This document shows, piece after piece, positions 44,215 to 52,929 of a stretch of 64,000 nucleotides of DNA; the stretch's first letter is position 1; each line of letters opens with the position of its first letter. Where the stretch lies: NCBI GenBank assembly GCA_964610045.1, contig CAZSUN010000003.1, forward strand, positions 1 through 64,000, given 5' to 3'. Origin of the DNA: JACCYX01 sp964610045. GTDB taxonomy: Bacteria; Chloroflexota; Chloroflexia; Thermomicrobiales; UBA6265. The position numbers and the translations under genes are program-made. The notes below the pieces were generated by a model, which was not told where the DNA came from, ran no database searches, and saw only the letters and a list, made by a program, of their open reading frames with translations.

Positions 44215-44427
44215 ATGGAAGCCCTCATCATCCTGATCGCGCTCGTTGTCCTCGCCATCCTCGCCATGCGGTTCGGCCACGATTCCCGGCCGGGAATCCA
44301 GAGCCACGACGCCATCCTCAGCGACATCGGGTACCGGATCGATCCGGCCGACATGCCGGAAGAGCCGGTCTCGCGACCAGCCATGAGCGCGACCCCTTCC
44401 CGGCGGCTGGCCGACGCCCACCGCTGA
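44215..44427 (+). CDS. small single-pass membrane protein
   Basis: 70 residues; ATG at 44215 with GGAAGGA 7 nt upstream, which makes a real gene likely despite its size. MEALIILIALVVLAILAM is one transmembrane helix with a short or absent extracellular part; the remaining 50 residues are polar and cytoplasmic (GIQSHDAILSDIGYRIDPAD). A very strong terminator hairpin follows its stop. Function unknown. Confidence 0.65.
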   Translation: MEALIILIALVVLAILAMRFGHDSRPGIQSHDAILSDIGYRIDPADMPEEPVSRPAMSATPSRRLADAHR

Positions 44428-44448
44428 TCTTCCCCTTCTCTCCAACCA

Positions 44449-44486
44449 AACAGCCCGGCGCATCGAGTTCGATGCGCCGGGCTGTT
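44449..44486. terminator. bidirectional terminator, perfect 18-bp stem
   Basis: AACAGCCCGGCGCATCGA and its exact complement with a 2-nt loop, between the small membrane protein and the convergent MMPL gene. It should end both transcripts. Confidence 0.85.
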
Positions 44487-44517
44487 GTGATTCATGATTC
44501 ATGCGTTGGGATACCGG

Positions 44518-46851
44518 TTACTCGCCGGCAGCGCCGGCTGGTGGCGGGGTCATGACCGGTGCGGGTGACTCGTGGATCGTCGTCACCGGGGCACCCTCCA
44601 CCCGCAGGTCGGGCAACCAGCGCAGCCACTTCGGCATGTACCAGTTGCGGTCGCCCAGCAGCGCCATGGCGGACGGCACCAGAATCGAGCGGACAATCGT
44701 CGCGTCGAGCAGGACCGCGATGCCGAGGCCGAAGCCCATCTGCTGCAGCATCACCAGGCGTCCGGAAGCGAATCCACCGAACACCGCGACCATGATCAGT
44801 GCCGCGCCGGTGATGATCTTCGCCGTCGAGTGCAGGCCCACCGCCACCGATTCGCGGTTGCGACCGGTGAGGTCGTAATGCTCGCGGATGCGGCTGAGCA
44901 GGAAGACGTGGTAGTCCATGCTGAGACCGAAGAGCACGCAGAAGAGGAAGACCGGGATCCACGCCTCGATCGTCGGTGTCTGCTGGAAGCCGAAGAACTC
45001 GTTGCCGACACCCTTCTGGAACACCAGCACCAGCAGACCGTAGGCCGCACCGACCGAGAGCAGGTTCATCAGGATCGCCTTGGCCGAGACCACCACCGAG
45101 CGGAAGGCCAGAAGCAGGAGGATGAAGCTCAGACCGAGCACGAAGGCGATCACGATCGGCTCGTAGGTGTCGGCGAGGTTGAAGAAGTCGAGGTTGAAGG
45201 CGGTTTCACCGGTGACGTAGACCTCGACGCCGGTACCCTCGAAGGCAGCCGGCACGACCGTCTCGCGCAGCCGTTCGATTTCGGCGTACGCCTCCGGATC
45301 ATTGGTCGGCAGGGTCAGGGTCGCTTCGAGCACGGCCACATCGCCCGATTCGCTCCAGCGCACCGTGTCAGCCGAGACCGGCAGGAAGGCCTGCTCTTCG
45401 CCATCCGCGGTGGTCACGGTTTGGGCGGCCAGGGCTTCTGTCAGGTTGGCGATGCCCTGCTCGGCGTCGGCGGGATCGCCAACGATCGCGAACTGGACCG
45501 GCGCCAGCCGCCCGGCAGAGAACTCTTCGTCGAGGATTTCGAACGCCTGGCGGGCTTCGCTGTCGTCCGGCATCGACTCGACCCCGGCGAACCCGGTGTG
45601 GATATCGAGGTACGGGATCGCCGCCAGCAGCAGGAGGCCAACCGCAGCCACTACGCCAATCACGGGGCGAGCCATCACAACCTTCGTGATGCGTCCCCAG
45701 AACCCAGAGTACACCGTGGCCACATCGTAGGCGGGTTCTCCGGCGTGGGCCTTCGCGTATTCGTCGTAGTTGCGCTTCCGCGGCCAGTCGATGCGGTCAC
45801 CAAGAAGATGCAGCACAGCCGGGATCAGGGTCAGGGTCGCGGTCACCGCAACGATCACCACCACGATCGCGCCGGTGGCGAGCGCCCGGAAGATCGAGGC
45901 CGGCATCAGGAACATGCCGAGCAGGGCCAGCACCACGGTCCCGCCGGAGAAGGCCACGGCCTGGCTGGCAGTGCTACCGGCGACCGCGATCGCATCGTCC
46001 TTGCTGCGGCCATGACGCCGCTCCTCACGGTAGCGCTCGACCACGAACAGGGCGTAGTCGATGCCGACCGCGAGGCCGATCATCGTGATCATGCTGGTGA
46101 CGAAGAACGAGAGGTCGAAGAACTGGCCGATGATGGCGGTGAGACCCATCGCGATCGTGATCGAGACGATCGCCAGGATAATCGGGATACCGGCGGCTAC
46201 CAGGGCGCCGAACACGAAGATCAGGATCACAATCGCGGCGGCAATGCCGATCGACTCGCCCTGGGCGATGTCTTCCTCGGAGATCGCGTTGTTCTCTTCC
46301 CCGATGCTGACATAGCCAACCGTCATCACCTGGAAGCCATCGGCGCTCAGCTCATCGATATCGGCGACGTAATCCGGCGCGTTCACCATCGCGTCATCGA
46401 GGGTGCCGGCGAGTGTCACCGGGATCAGCGTGGTCATCCGGTCGGCGGACACCAGGCCTTCGGCCATCGCCGCGGTGTCCGGGTTGGCACTGAGTTCGTA
46501 GTAGTTGACGACGGTTTCGGGAACGGTCACGCCAGTCATGCCGCGAAGCGTGTCGGTGACGCGCTGCACCTCGGCCTGGAAGGCGGGATCGTCGACGGTC
46601 AGCGAACCGGACCGCACGACGACGGTCTCATCGGTCGGGTTGTTATCGACCAGTCCTGCATCCTCGAGGATCTGCGATCCTGTTTGCGATTCCGGGTTGT
46701 TGGTGAACGTGAACTCGGTCGTGGTCTTGAGACCCAACGAGCCCATGATTCCGATGGCGAGGATGAGCGCCAGCACCCAGCCGCCGATCGTCCACCAGGG
46801 GCGGCGAGAGGCGGCGCGGGCGAGCCCTCCGGGAGAAAGCGAACGAATCAT
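44518..46851 (-). CDS. MMPL-family (RND) membrane exporter
   Basis: 777 residues from the ATG at 46851 (GGAAGGTG upstream); the longer frame to 47349 is not protein-like. The two-fold RND layout is complete: one helix, extracellular domain, block of five or six helices with GLAVGIDYALFVVERYREE, a soluble stretch, one helix, second extracellular domain, and a second block with FGLSMDYHVFLLSRIREHY. The GxxxDY motifs carry the proton-relay Asp. In actinobacteria such proteins export lipids; here the substrate could be a lipid or hydrophobic compound. Confidence 0.94.
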   Translation of the reverse strand: MIRSLSPGGLARAASRRPWWTIGGWVLALILAIGIMGSLGLKTTTEFTFTNNPESQTGSQILEDAGLVDNNPTDETVVVRSGSLTVDDPAFQAEVQRVTDTLRGMTGVTVPETVVNYYELSANPDTAAMAEGLVSADRMTTLIPVTLAGTLDDAMVNAPDYVADIDELSADGFQVMTVGYVSIGEENNAISEEDIAQGESIGIAAAIVILIFVFGALVAAGIPIILAIVSITIAMGLTAIIGQFFDLSFFVTSMITMIGLAVGIDYALFVVERYREERRHGRSKDDAIAVAGSTASQAVAFSGGTVVLALLGMFLMPASIFRALATGAIVVVIVAVTATLTLIPAVLHLLGDRIDWPRKRNYDEYAKAHAGEPAYDVATVYSGFWGRITKVVMARPVIGVVAAVGLLLLAAIPYLDIHTGFAGVESMPDDSEARQAFEILDEEFSAGRLAPVQFAIVGDPADAEQGIANLTEALAAQTVTTADGEEQAFLPVSADTVRWSESGDVAVLEATLTLPTNDPEAYAEIERLRETVVPAAFEGTGVEVYVTGETAFNLDFFNLADTYEPIVIAFVLGLSFILLLLAFRSVVVSAKAILMNLLSVGAAYGLLVLVFQKGVGNEFFGFQQTPTIEAWIPVFLFCVLFGLSMDYHVFLLSRIREHYDLTGRNRESVAVGLHSTAKIITGAALIMVAVFGGFASGRLVMLQQMGFGLGIAVLLDATIVRSILVPSAMALLGDRNWYMPKWLRWLPDLRVEGAPVTTIHESPAPVMTPPPAGAAGE

Positions 46852-47410
46852 GGTGCCACCTTCCTGAACTGACCGGGCGACGGCAGGAACCGCTTCCCGA
46901 TGGATGACGAGCGACGAGGAGTGAGTGTGACCAGCTGCTGCCGTGCGAAGCCGGACTTCGCAGGCGGCAGGATGAGGATGCGAGACATCGAAGAACTGTC
47001 CTGGCGATCTGGTGGGCATATGCCCGGAATTCGGAAAGCAACCCCGGCACGGTATGCTCTGGCGATCGAGGATCGCCATGAGGCGCCGGGCAAAGAATCC
47101 GGTGTGTCCCGGGGGACGGGATGTTGCCGGATACCCGGGCGGCCCGTTCGGGCCGCAGGGTCCCTGGGTTGTGCGTCCGCGGCCACGCTTGTGGCCGGCC
47201 GGTTGCCAGGATGTCGTCCTGTTCCAGACAGGAAACGCCACCCTGATCCCGATTGTTCCCTCGACAATGGGGGCTGCCGGCGCCATTGCCGGCGGGTCGT
47301 TCCGTACCGCGACGTTGCGGCGTCGATCCATGCCCAGTCTTGCGGACAACCGGGGTCAAGGTGTCACATCGATGTCACAGGAATGTGAATTCTCGGCTGT
47401 TCCGTGCTGT
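46852..47410. other. long intergenic region, nothing recognised
   Basis: About 560 bp upstream of the MMPL gene. Open frames on both strands are shadow-like. There are GC-rich imperfect hairpins around 47140-47175 and a short ACATCGATGT palindrome near 47366, with no convincing promoter. Confidence 0.4.
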
Positions 47411-47434
47411 GCCCGGTCCAGGTGTGGACCGGGC
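47411..47434. terminator. hairpin downstream of the cupredoxin-like gene
   Basis: GCCCGGTCCA-GGTG-TGGACCGGGC, perfect 10-bp stem, 33 nt past the minus-strand stop at 47468. Confidence 0.7.
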
Positions 47435-47467
47435 GCAGGGTGTTGGTGCCGTGCCCGGCCCCGAAGG

Positions 47468-48397
47468 TCAGGCGACGGTGAAGCCGGCGATCATGCCGAG
47501 CGCCACGTGGGGAGCACCGGTTTCCGGGTCCGGCACGAAGCAGACCAGGCCATACTCGGCCGGGACCAGGTCGAGTTCGAGGTAGTTGGTGTACCCCGGA
47601 TTCATCGGGGCCACACCACCCAGCTCGGTGAAGGGCATCACCGGCTCGGCCATCGGGGTCGACATGTCCATGTCGGCTTCCGGGCTGGCCTCTTCCGCAA
47701 AGAGCGCCGCCTGGAACATCTCCAGCGTGAATCCCGGCGCGAACTGGAAGAGAATCAGTTCGTGAATCTGGGCGCCGGCATTGGCGACTTCCCACGTCTG
47801 GGGACCGGCCGCGATGGCGGCATCCTCGAAGCCATGGAACATCATTTCCATCAGTTCGACCGTCAACACGGATTCCGGGGCGGTTGCGGTCGAACCGGAA
47901 TCGGTGACCTCGAAGGTCGCCTGCATACCGAGCGCATAGTGCGGAACACCATTTTCGTCGGGAATGGCGCAGATGGCGATGTAGGAACCCGGCAGCAGGT
48001 CGAGCACGACCGATCCGGTGTCACCAGGGCCGGCCGACGGTCCGCCGAGGCTTTGGGAGACGGCGAACATCGGGTCGAAGGCGGGCTCCATCAGCGCAGC
48101 CTGGAGATCTTCGAGGGTGGCGGCGTCGTTGACGCGCATCAGCATCGCGTGATGCCCCATCGTGCCCTGGTTGTCCATCGTGACGCGGGTGAACCCGCTT
48201 TCGATGGTGGCTGGCATCTCGAACGAGTATTCCTTCGTGACGATGACAAGTTCGGGGTACTCGTCCATCTGGGCAGCGATCGCGCTGATGCCGCGCAGGG
48301 TGATGGTGCTGGCGAGAGCGGCGCCAAGCGCGCCCTTGAGGGCGGTGCGGCGGGAGAGTGACTGGCCGAGAAATGCTTCAGGCGAAAAAGACGACAT
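47468..48397 (-). CDS. Tat-exported protein with two cupredoxin-like domains
   Basis: 309 residues from the ATG at 48397 (AGGAGG, 7 nt; an ATG at 48400 is adjacent). Tat signal: SRRTALKGALGAALASTITL, cut near IAAQ. Two homologous halves follow, each with a His early (GHHAML and IHELILF) and a C-terminal ligand-like run (CAIPDENGVPHYALGM and CFVPDPETGAPHVALGM) in which Cys, His and Met are spaced as C-x8-H-x4-M or C-x9-H-x4-M. This resembles a type 1 copper site of plastocyanin/sulfocyanin type. If so it is a periplasmic or surface electron carrier with two coppers. Fold assignment is inference. Confidence 0.7.
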   Translation of the reverse strand: MSSFSPEAFLGQSLSRRTALKGALGAALASTITLRGISAIAAQMDEYPELVIVTKEYSFEMPATIESGFTRVTMDNQGTMGHHAMLMRVNDAATLEDLQAALMEPAFDPMFAVSQSLGGPSAGPGDTGSVVLDLLPGSYIAICAIPDENGVPHYALGMQATFEVTDSGSTATAPESVLTVELMEMMFHGFEDAAIAAGPQTWEVANAGAQIHELILFQFAPGFTLEMFQAALFAEEASPEADMDMSTPMAEPVMPFTELGGVAPMNPGYTNYLELDLVPAEYGLVCFVPDPETGAPHVALGMIAGFTVA

Positions 48398-48853
48398 CAT
48401 GAAACCTCCTGTGGGCAGGGTGATGCCCACGACGGTTCGCGCCCTTCCCAAATTGATGGGCAGGCAGGGGGAAACGGGGCCGAAGCCCGCGTGGTTGATT
48501 GGGACCCGGTCTGGCCGGTGCTCCATTGAGCCGATCCGCACTGATAACGCCGTGTATGCCTCCGCGGTTCCCACCGGCTCCCGGGGACGGTCCGGCATTC
48601 ACCTGGCCGTCATGGCACACCATCGCAGGAGGTCGTCAACGAGCCGTCAACCGGGCCACAGGACGACGCAGACGCAGGACAGCCGTCACGTCGAACGACG
48701 CCGGAACCTGAGCACGCATTGGTACCGAAGCGGATTCGTCAATTGCCGGGGAGGGAAGGGCGGCATAAAGCGACTAGCAAAATGGTTGCTCCGGGAAGCC
48801 GGGCGGCCACACGTCGCTGACGCTTGGCCCCCTAACCCCTTCCGGACTCGGCA
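48398..48853. other. intergenic region, nothing recognised
   Basis: About 455 bp upstream of the cupredoxin-like gene and downstream of the propeller gene. No repeat family member and no convincing promoter was found. Confidence 0.4.
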
Positions 48854-50041
48854 TTACTGGTCCGTGAGGGTGATGATCTCGAAGCGGCCGTCGTCCAGTG
48901 GGAGCACCAGCTGGTTTTGCGGTGACCAGTCGATACCGGTCACGCTTTCCCAGAATTGGAGGTTCACGCCGTCAGCGATTTCGATTGTGCCGCCAGTGGC
49001 GAGGTCGGCAATCACGATCGTGGAGTCGTGGTGGGTTTGCTCGTCCTCGGTCACGCCGTAGACGATCCACTGGCCATCCGGCGATAGCCTGGGTGGCGAC
49101 GCAACCACCGCGCCGCGCGGCACATCGATCTCGATCGAGACGAGGTCGCCGGATTCCCGGTCAAGCACCCCGTAGGTGGCAGGGCCATTTGCCAGCTCGA
49201 TGTCGTCCCATAGCCAATAGAATGAGATGTAGGCGCCATCGGGGGTGGCTCCTGTCAGGATTGGCGTCTTGCCAACCGGGATCTCGGGTTCCGAGTCAAT
49301 CCGGTTGAACTCGCTGCCAGATGGATCGACCTCCCAGACGCCCGTGATGTCCCGCCCGCCACGAAGGGCGAAGACGGCCATCCCGTCGGGCAGCCAGACG
49401 GGCGGCGTCACCACACCGACGGCTTCCGCGATGAGGGCGAGTGGTTCTTCGGTGGTCATCTCGGGACCACGCAGCACCTGCCTGGTTTCGACGATGATCC
49501 TGCCGGCGGCGATGGTGCGCTGGCCATTGCCCTCGCGGGGGTTGAGGATGCGCAGGAAAAAGATCTCCGAGCCATCAGGAGACCAGACAGGCCACTGATC
49601 GTAGATCACGAACTTACTGGCGGTGATCCGCGCCCGGAGATCGTCGACATCATCCTCGGTCAGGTTCGTCAGGGCATTGTTGGCGACATCGAGCACGAAG
49701 ATGTCGCTGTCGAACTCGTGCCCGTTCTGCGAGAAAGCGACCGTGGCGCTGTCCGGCGACCAGGAGATGGATGCTTCGGCCACACGTTCGGATTCCTCGT
49801 TGCAGCGTTGCTCGCCGGTGCTCACCTTCCAGACGCAGATCTGTCGAGGGTCGAGATCGACCACACCCGCAACCCAGCGGCCATCGGGCGAGAGCACCGG
49901 TCCGTATCCCTCGGTGCCGATGACCTCCGAATCGTCCACCTCCCAGCCGCTGCGCTGGGCGCCGGCGGCCGGCGCCAGCATCGAGAGGGCGAGAGCGAGC
50001 AGTCCAATCGTGGTCCAGCGTATAGGGTGGGGAACGGGCAT
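48854..50041 (-). CDS. secreted beta-propeller protein (PD40/TolB-like repeats)
   Basis: 395 residues from the ATG at 50041. Signal peptide IGLLALALSMLAPAAGAQ. Repeated WSPDS/WSPDG/LSPDG turns (LSPDGRWVAGV, SWSPDSATVAFS, VWSPDGSEIFFL, LSPDGQWIVYG, DWSPQNQLVL) mark the blades of a WD40-like/TolB propeller, about six visible. Two cysteines (ICVWK, EQRCNEE) could join one blade. It probably binds a ligand or protein outside the cell; no enzymatic motif. Confidence 0.85.
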   Translation of the reverse strand: MPVPHPIRWTTIGLLALALSMLAPAAGAQRSGWEVDDSEVIGTEGYGPVLSPDGRWVAGVVDLDPRQICVWKVSTGEQRCNEESERVAEASISWSPDSATVAFSQNGHEFDSDIFVLDVANNALTNLTEDDVDDLRARITASKFVIYDQWPVWSPDGSEIFFLRILNPREGNGQRTIAAGRIIVETRQVLRGPEMTTEEPLALIAEAVGVVTPPVWLPDGMAVFALRGGRDITGVWEVDPSGSEFNRIDSEPEIPVGKTPILTGATPDGAYISFYWLWDDIELANGPATYGVLDRESGDLVSIEIDVPRGAVVASPPRLSPDGQWIVYGVTEDEQTHHDSTIVIADLATGGTIEIADGVNLQFWESVTGIDWSPQNQLVLPLDDGRFEIITLTDQ

Positions 50042-50139
50042 GGAGCGGCAATTATCCTTTCGCGGCGCGAGCCGGACGTGACGATATGGTCACCCGGGTC
50101 CGTCCTCTTTTCAACTGCGGCAGGCGGCGAACAGTTCCC

Positions 50140-50727
50140 TCAGGCGGCGATGGCACGCTGGTTCGCGAAGGTGAACACCGCATCGACCCGCATCGGACCC
50201 GGCAGGTCGTCAACGCCGGGCAGGAGATCCCAGAGCCCCCAATCGGTGCCTGGACGGCGGCAAACGCTGCCGGCAATGTCGATCACGGTGCGTTCGAGTT
50301 GGGCGATGCCAAACCCGGTCGCCGTCACATCCCAGACGACGTGACCGCGACGGGTCACCGCCGTCGCCCAGGCCGAACGATCGGCGTCGAACCCACGGAC
50401 GATGCCCCAGGTCACGACCCCGCCACGATCGCCGGGGAGCAGACGCTGGCGCCGATTGACGACGGCCACCCCCAACGTTCCACGCACGTCGCCGGCATCG
50501 GCGAGGAGGGCGCGGGTGGCGGATACCGCCGCCGCATCGTTTTCGTACGAGCGGACGATGGTGGTGAGGTAGGCGATCGGGAGTGCTCCCGGTTCGCTTG
50601 TCTCGAAGGCGCGGCCGGCGACATCGTCGAGACCGCAGCCGACGAGCGGGGTCGCCGCATGGAACGGCGTGGATTGTTCGGCCACCAGCCAGGAGGTGAC
50701 CAGGTTCAGGATTCGTGGGCGTTGCAT
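50140..50727 (-). CDS. conserved-looking protein of unknown function
   Basis: 195 residues from the ATG at 50727 (AAAGGA about 11 nt upstream); the longer frame to 51234 runs antisense to the ABC gene and is discarded. Begins QRPRILNLVTSWLVAEQSTP and contains AYLTTIVRSYEND and LGVAVVNRRQRLLPGD. No signal peptide or membrane helix. I recognise no family. It is divergent from the ABC export operon. Confidence 0.65.
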   Translation of the reverse strand: MQRPRILNLVTSWLVAEQSTPFHAATPLVGCGLDDVAGRAFETSEPGALPIAYLTTIVRSYENDAAAVSATRALLADAGDVRGTLGVAVVNRRQRLLPGDRGGVVTWGIVRGFDADRSAWATAVTRRGHVVWDVTATGFGIAQLERTVIDIAGSVCRRPGTDWGLWDLLPGVDDLPGPMRVDAVFTFANQRAIAA

Positions 50728-50950
50728 GGCAGATCGGTCCTTTTGGGTACGCAGGACGGCATCGTCCCTCATCTCCGTTGATTGGGCGGTTTGCTCGTCC
50801 CACCGAAAAAACGTCGGCCTCCGGCAATCGGTTGCCACGCGACGAACCCCGGTATTCGCGACTTGCCGATCATGGCCGGCCGTGGGAGCATGGGGGCGGC
50901 TCACCGGCGCGCCACGACGCTTCTCCCATCCCGGTTCAAGGACACATCCA

Positions 50951-51958
50951 TTGCCGATCATCGAGGTCGAATCGCTGGTCAAGGAATTCCACCGGCCAAA
51001 GCGGTTCGACGGTCCATTCGGCGGTTTCCGCACGCTCGTCACCCGGCAGTACGACACCACCCGCGCCGTCGACGGCGTGTCGTTCACCGTTGACGAAGGT
51101 GAACTGGTCGGGTACCTGGGCTCCAACGGCGCCGGGAAGTCGACCACGATCAAGATGCTCTCGGGCATCCTGGTGCCGAGCTCCGGCAACGTGACGGTCA
51201 ACGGCATCACCCCGTGGGAACACCGGGAACGCAACGCCCTCCAGATCGGCGTGGTTTTCGGCCAACGGACGCAACTCTGGTGGGATTTGCCCCTGCGCGA
51301 CTCGCTGAACCTGATCGGCAGGCTCTACCGGGTCGAGTCCGATCGCTTCAACCGCAACCTCGACCGGCTCGTGGGTCTGCTCGGACTCGAGTCGTTCCTG
51401 CAAACCCCCGTGCGGCAACTCAGCCTCGGCCAACGCATGCGCGGCGACCTGGCGGCAGCCATGCTCTACGAACCGCGCATCCTCTATCTCGACGAGCCGA
51501 CCGTCGGGCTCGATGTGGTTGCCAAGGAGCGGACCCGGCAGTTCGTGGAAGAAACGAACCGCGATTCGGGGACGACGGTGATCCTCACGACGCACGACCT
51601 GGCCGATGTCGAGCGCCTGTGCAAGCGGATCGTCTTCATCAGCCAGGGGACTGTCCTCTACGACGGTCCGGTCGATGAACTGACCCGGCGCTATGCGCCG
51701 CACCGCCGGGTGGAATTCACGCTCGCGCTGGACGGCACCGAGGACGATCCCCCGCCGATCGACCCCGGCATCGACGGCGCGGAGGTCGTCTCCCAGGCAG
51801 ATGCCCGTTTGGCCATCCGGTTCGACCCGGCGCGCGTCGCGGTCGCGGACCTGATTTCGGCCGTTATCGCACGGCACCCGGTGTCCGATATCGCGATCGT
51901 GGAACCGAACCTGGAAGAGGTCGTCCGCAAGATCGTCGAGAACGGCGGCATGCCGTGA
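50951..51958 (+). CDS. ABC-2 type exporter ATP-binding protein
   Basis: 335 residues from a TTG at 50951 (AAGGA 8 nt upstream), the only start that fits the domain. Walker A GSNGAGKS at 57-64, Q-loop VVFGQRTQL, signature LSLGQ, Walker B ILYLDEPT with Asp181-Glu182, and the switch His in LTTHD. The long insertion before Walker A (HRPKRFDGPFGGFRTL) and the C-terminal domain ending VEPNLEEVVRKIVENGG are typical of the subgroup that pairs with two DUF990-like permeases, which is exactly what follows. Confidence 0.95.
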   Translation: MPIIEVESLVKEFHRPKRFDGPFGGFRTLVTRQYDTTRAVDGVSFTVDEGELVGYLGSNGAGKSTTIKMLSGILVPSSGNVTVNGITPWEHRERNALQIGVVFGQRTQLWWDLPLRDSLNLIGRLYRVESDRFNRNLDRLVGLLGLESFLQTPVRQLSLGQRMRGDLAAAMLYEPRILYLDEPTVGLDVVAKERTRQFVEETNRDSGTTVILTTHDLADVERLCKRIVFISQGTVLYDGPVDELTRRYAPHRRVEFTLALDGTEDDPPPIDPGIDGAEVVSQADARLAIRFDPARVAVADLISAVIARHPVSDIAIVEPNLEEVVRKIVENGGMP

Positions 51959-52033
51959 GAGTCGTCATGTCCCGACCAATCGCAGGGGACCGGATCGGAT
52001 GTGCTCCGCACGGATTTGACGTGCTTCGCACAG

Positions 52034-52060
52034 GGATCCTTCGCTTCGCTCAGGATGACG
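52034..52060. repeat. dispersed repeat, family A, inside the ABC operon
   Basis: GGATCCTTCGCTTCGCTCAG-ATGAC-type core within the 160-bp spacer between the ATPase and first permease genes. The spacer also contains GTCATGTC and GCTTCGCACAGGGAT, shared with the element at 14098-14247. It is an insertion that separates otherwise tightly packed genes. Confidence 0.65.
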
Positions 52061-52118
52061 GTCGTCGTGGGAGGCGGCAGGTCAGCCACCCCGGTGTACG
52101 GCGCCGAGGGAATCCGGC

Positions 52119-52925
52119 ATGACCCTCCCGGTGAATTTCCCGGCCTGGGTGGCGATTGCCAGGACGCAAATCCGGATCGCCTACACCTACCGCCTGAACA
52201 TGCTGACGGCGATCTTCCTCACCGGGCTCCAAATCTACCTGCTGACCCTCGTTTGGAAGGCGGCCTACGGTGACCAGACCGAAGTCGCCGGGATCGCGGT
52301 CGAGCAGATGCTGGTCTACCTGACACTCGCCAATCTGCAACTGCGGTTCCTGCGGCCCGAAATGGATCAGCAGATCCAGGAGCGGATCCGGCAGGGGCAG
52401 ATCGGGTTCGATCTCAGCCGGCCGGTCGGCTACCCGAGCCAGCTACTGGCGACGGCCGTCGGCGACATGATTGGCCTGCTGCCAATGCTGGTGGTTGCCT
52501 TCCCGGTCGCCATGATCGCCGGGGAACTGCGCGCGCCCGCTTCGGCCGAAGCCGGGGTTGGGTACGCGCTGGCGCTGATCCTGGCCTGGATCGTGGCCGC
52601 CCAGCTGAATCTGGTGATCGGGCTGGTCAGCTTCTGGACGCTGGAGATGAACGGATTCCGGATGGTGTACACCCTGGTCGGGAACTTCGCGACCGGGGCG
52701 CTGGTGCCGCTCTGGTTCATGCCCGACCTGATGCGGACCATCATCCAGTTGCTGCCATTCCAGGCGATCGCCTTCGTGCCGGTCTCGATCTACGTCGGGG
52801 AACCCGCGACCGGGGAGATCTGGTCGGCGCTGCTGTTGCAGGTGTTCTGGGCGGGGGTGCTGGTGCTGGTGATCCGGTGGATCTGGAGCAAGGCATTCAG
52901 GCACACCGTGATCCAGGGAGGGTGA
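52119..52925 (+). CDS. ABC-2 type permease 1
   Basis: 268 residues, ATG with GAGGGAA upstream. About six transmembrane helices; starts FPAWVAIARTQIRIAYTYRLNMLTAIF and has the DLSRPVGYPSQLL cytoplasmic loop and a late LPFQAIAFVPVSIYVGE stretch, all features of the DUF990/ABC2_membrane_6-like family. It forms the channel with the next gene; the exported compound is unknown. Confidence 0.92.
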   Translation: MTLPVNFPAWVAIARTQIRIAYTYRLNMLTAIFLTGLQIYLLTLVWKAAYGDQTEVAGIAVEQMLVYLTLANLQLRFLRPEMDQQIQERIRQGQIGFDLSRPVGYPSQLLATAVGDMIGLLPMLVVAFPVAMIAGELRAPASAEAGVGYALALILAWIVAAQLNLVIGLVSFWTLEMNGFRMVYTLVGNFATGALVPLWFMPDLMRTIIQLLPFQAIAFVPVSIYVGEPATGEIWSALLLQVFWAGVLVLVIRWIWSKAFRHTVIQGG

Positions 52926-52929
52926 TGGT

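Noticed and set aside
44572..46872. 766-codon plus-strand ORF opposite the MMPL gene
   Set aside because: Shadow of a long GC-rich gene; the MMPL frame has all RND motifs.
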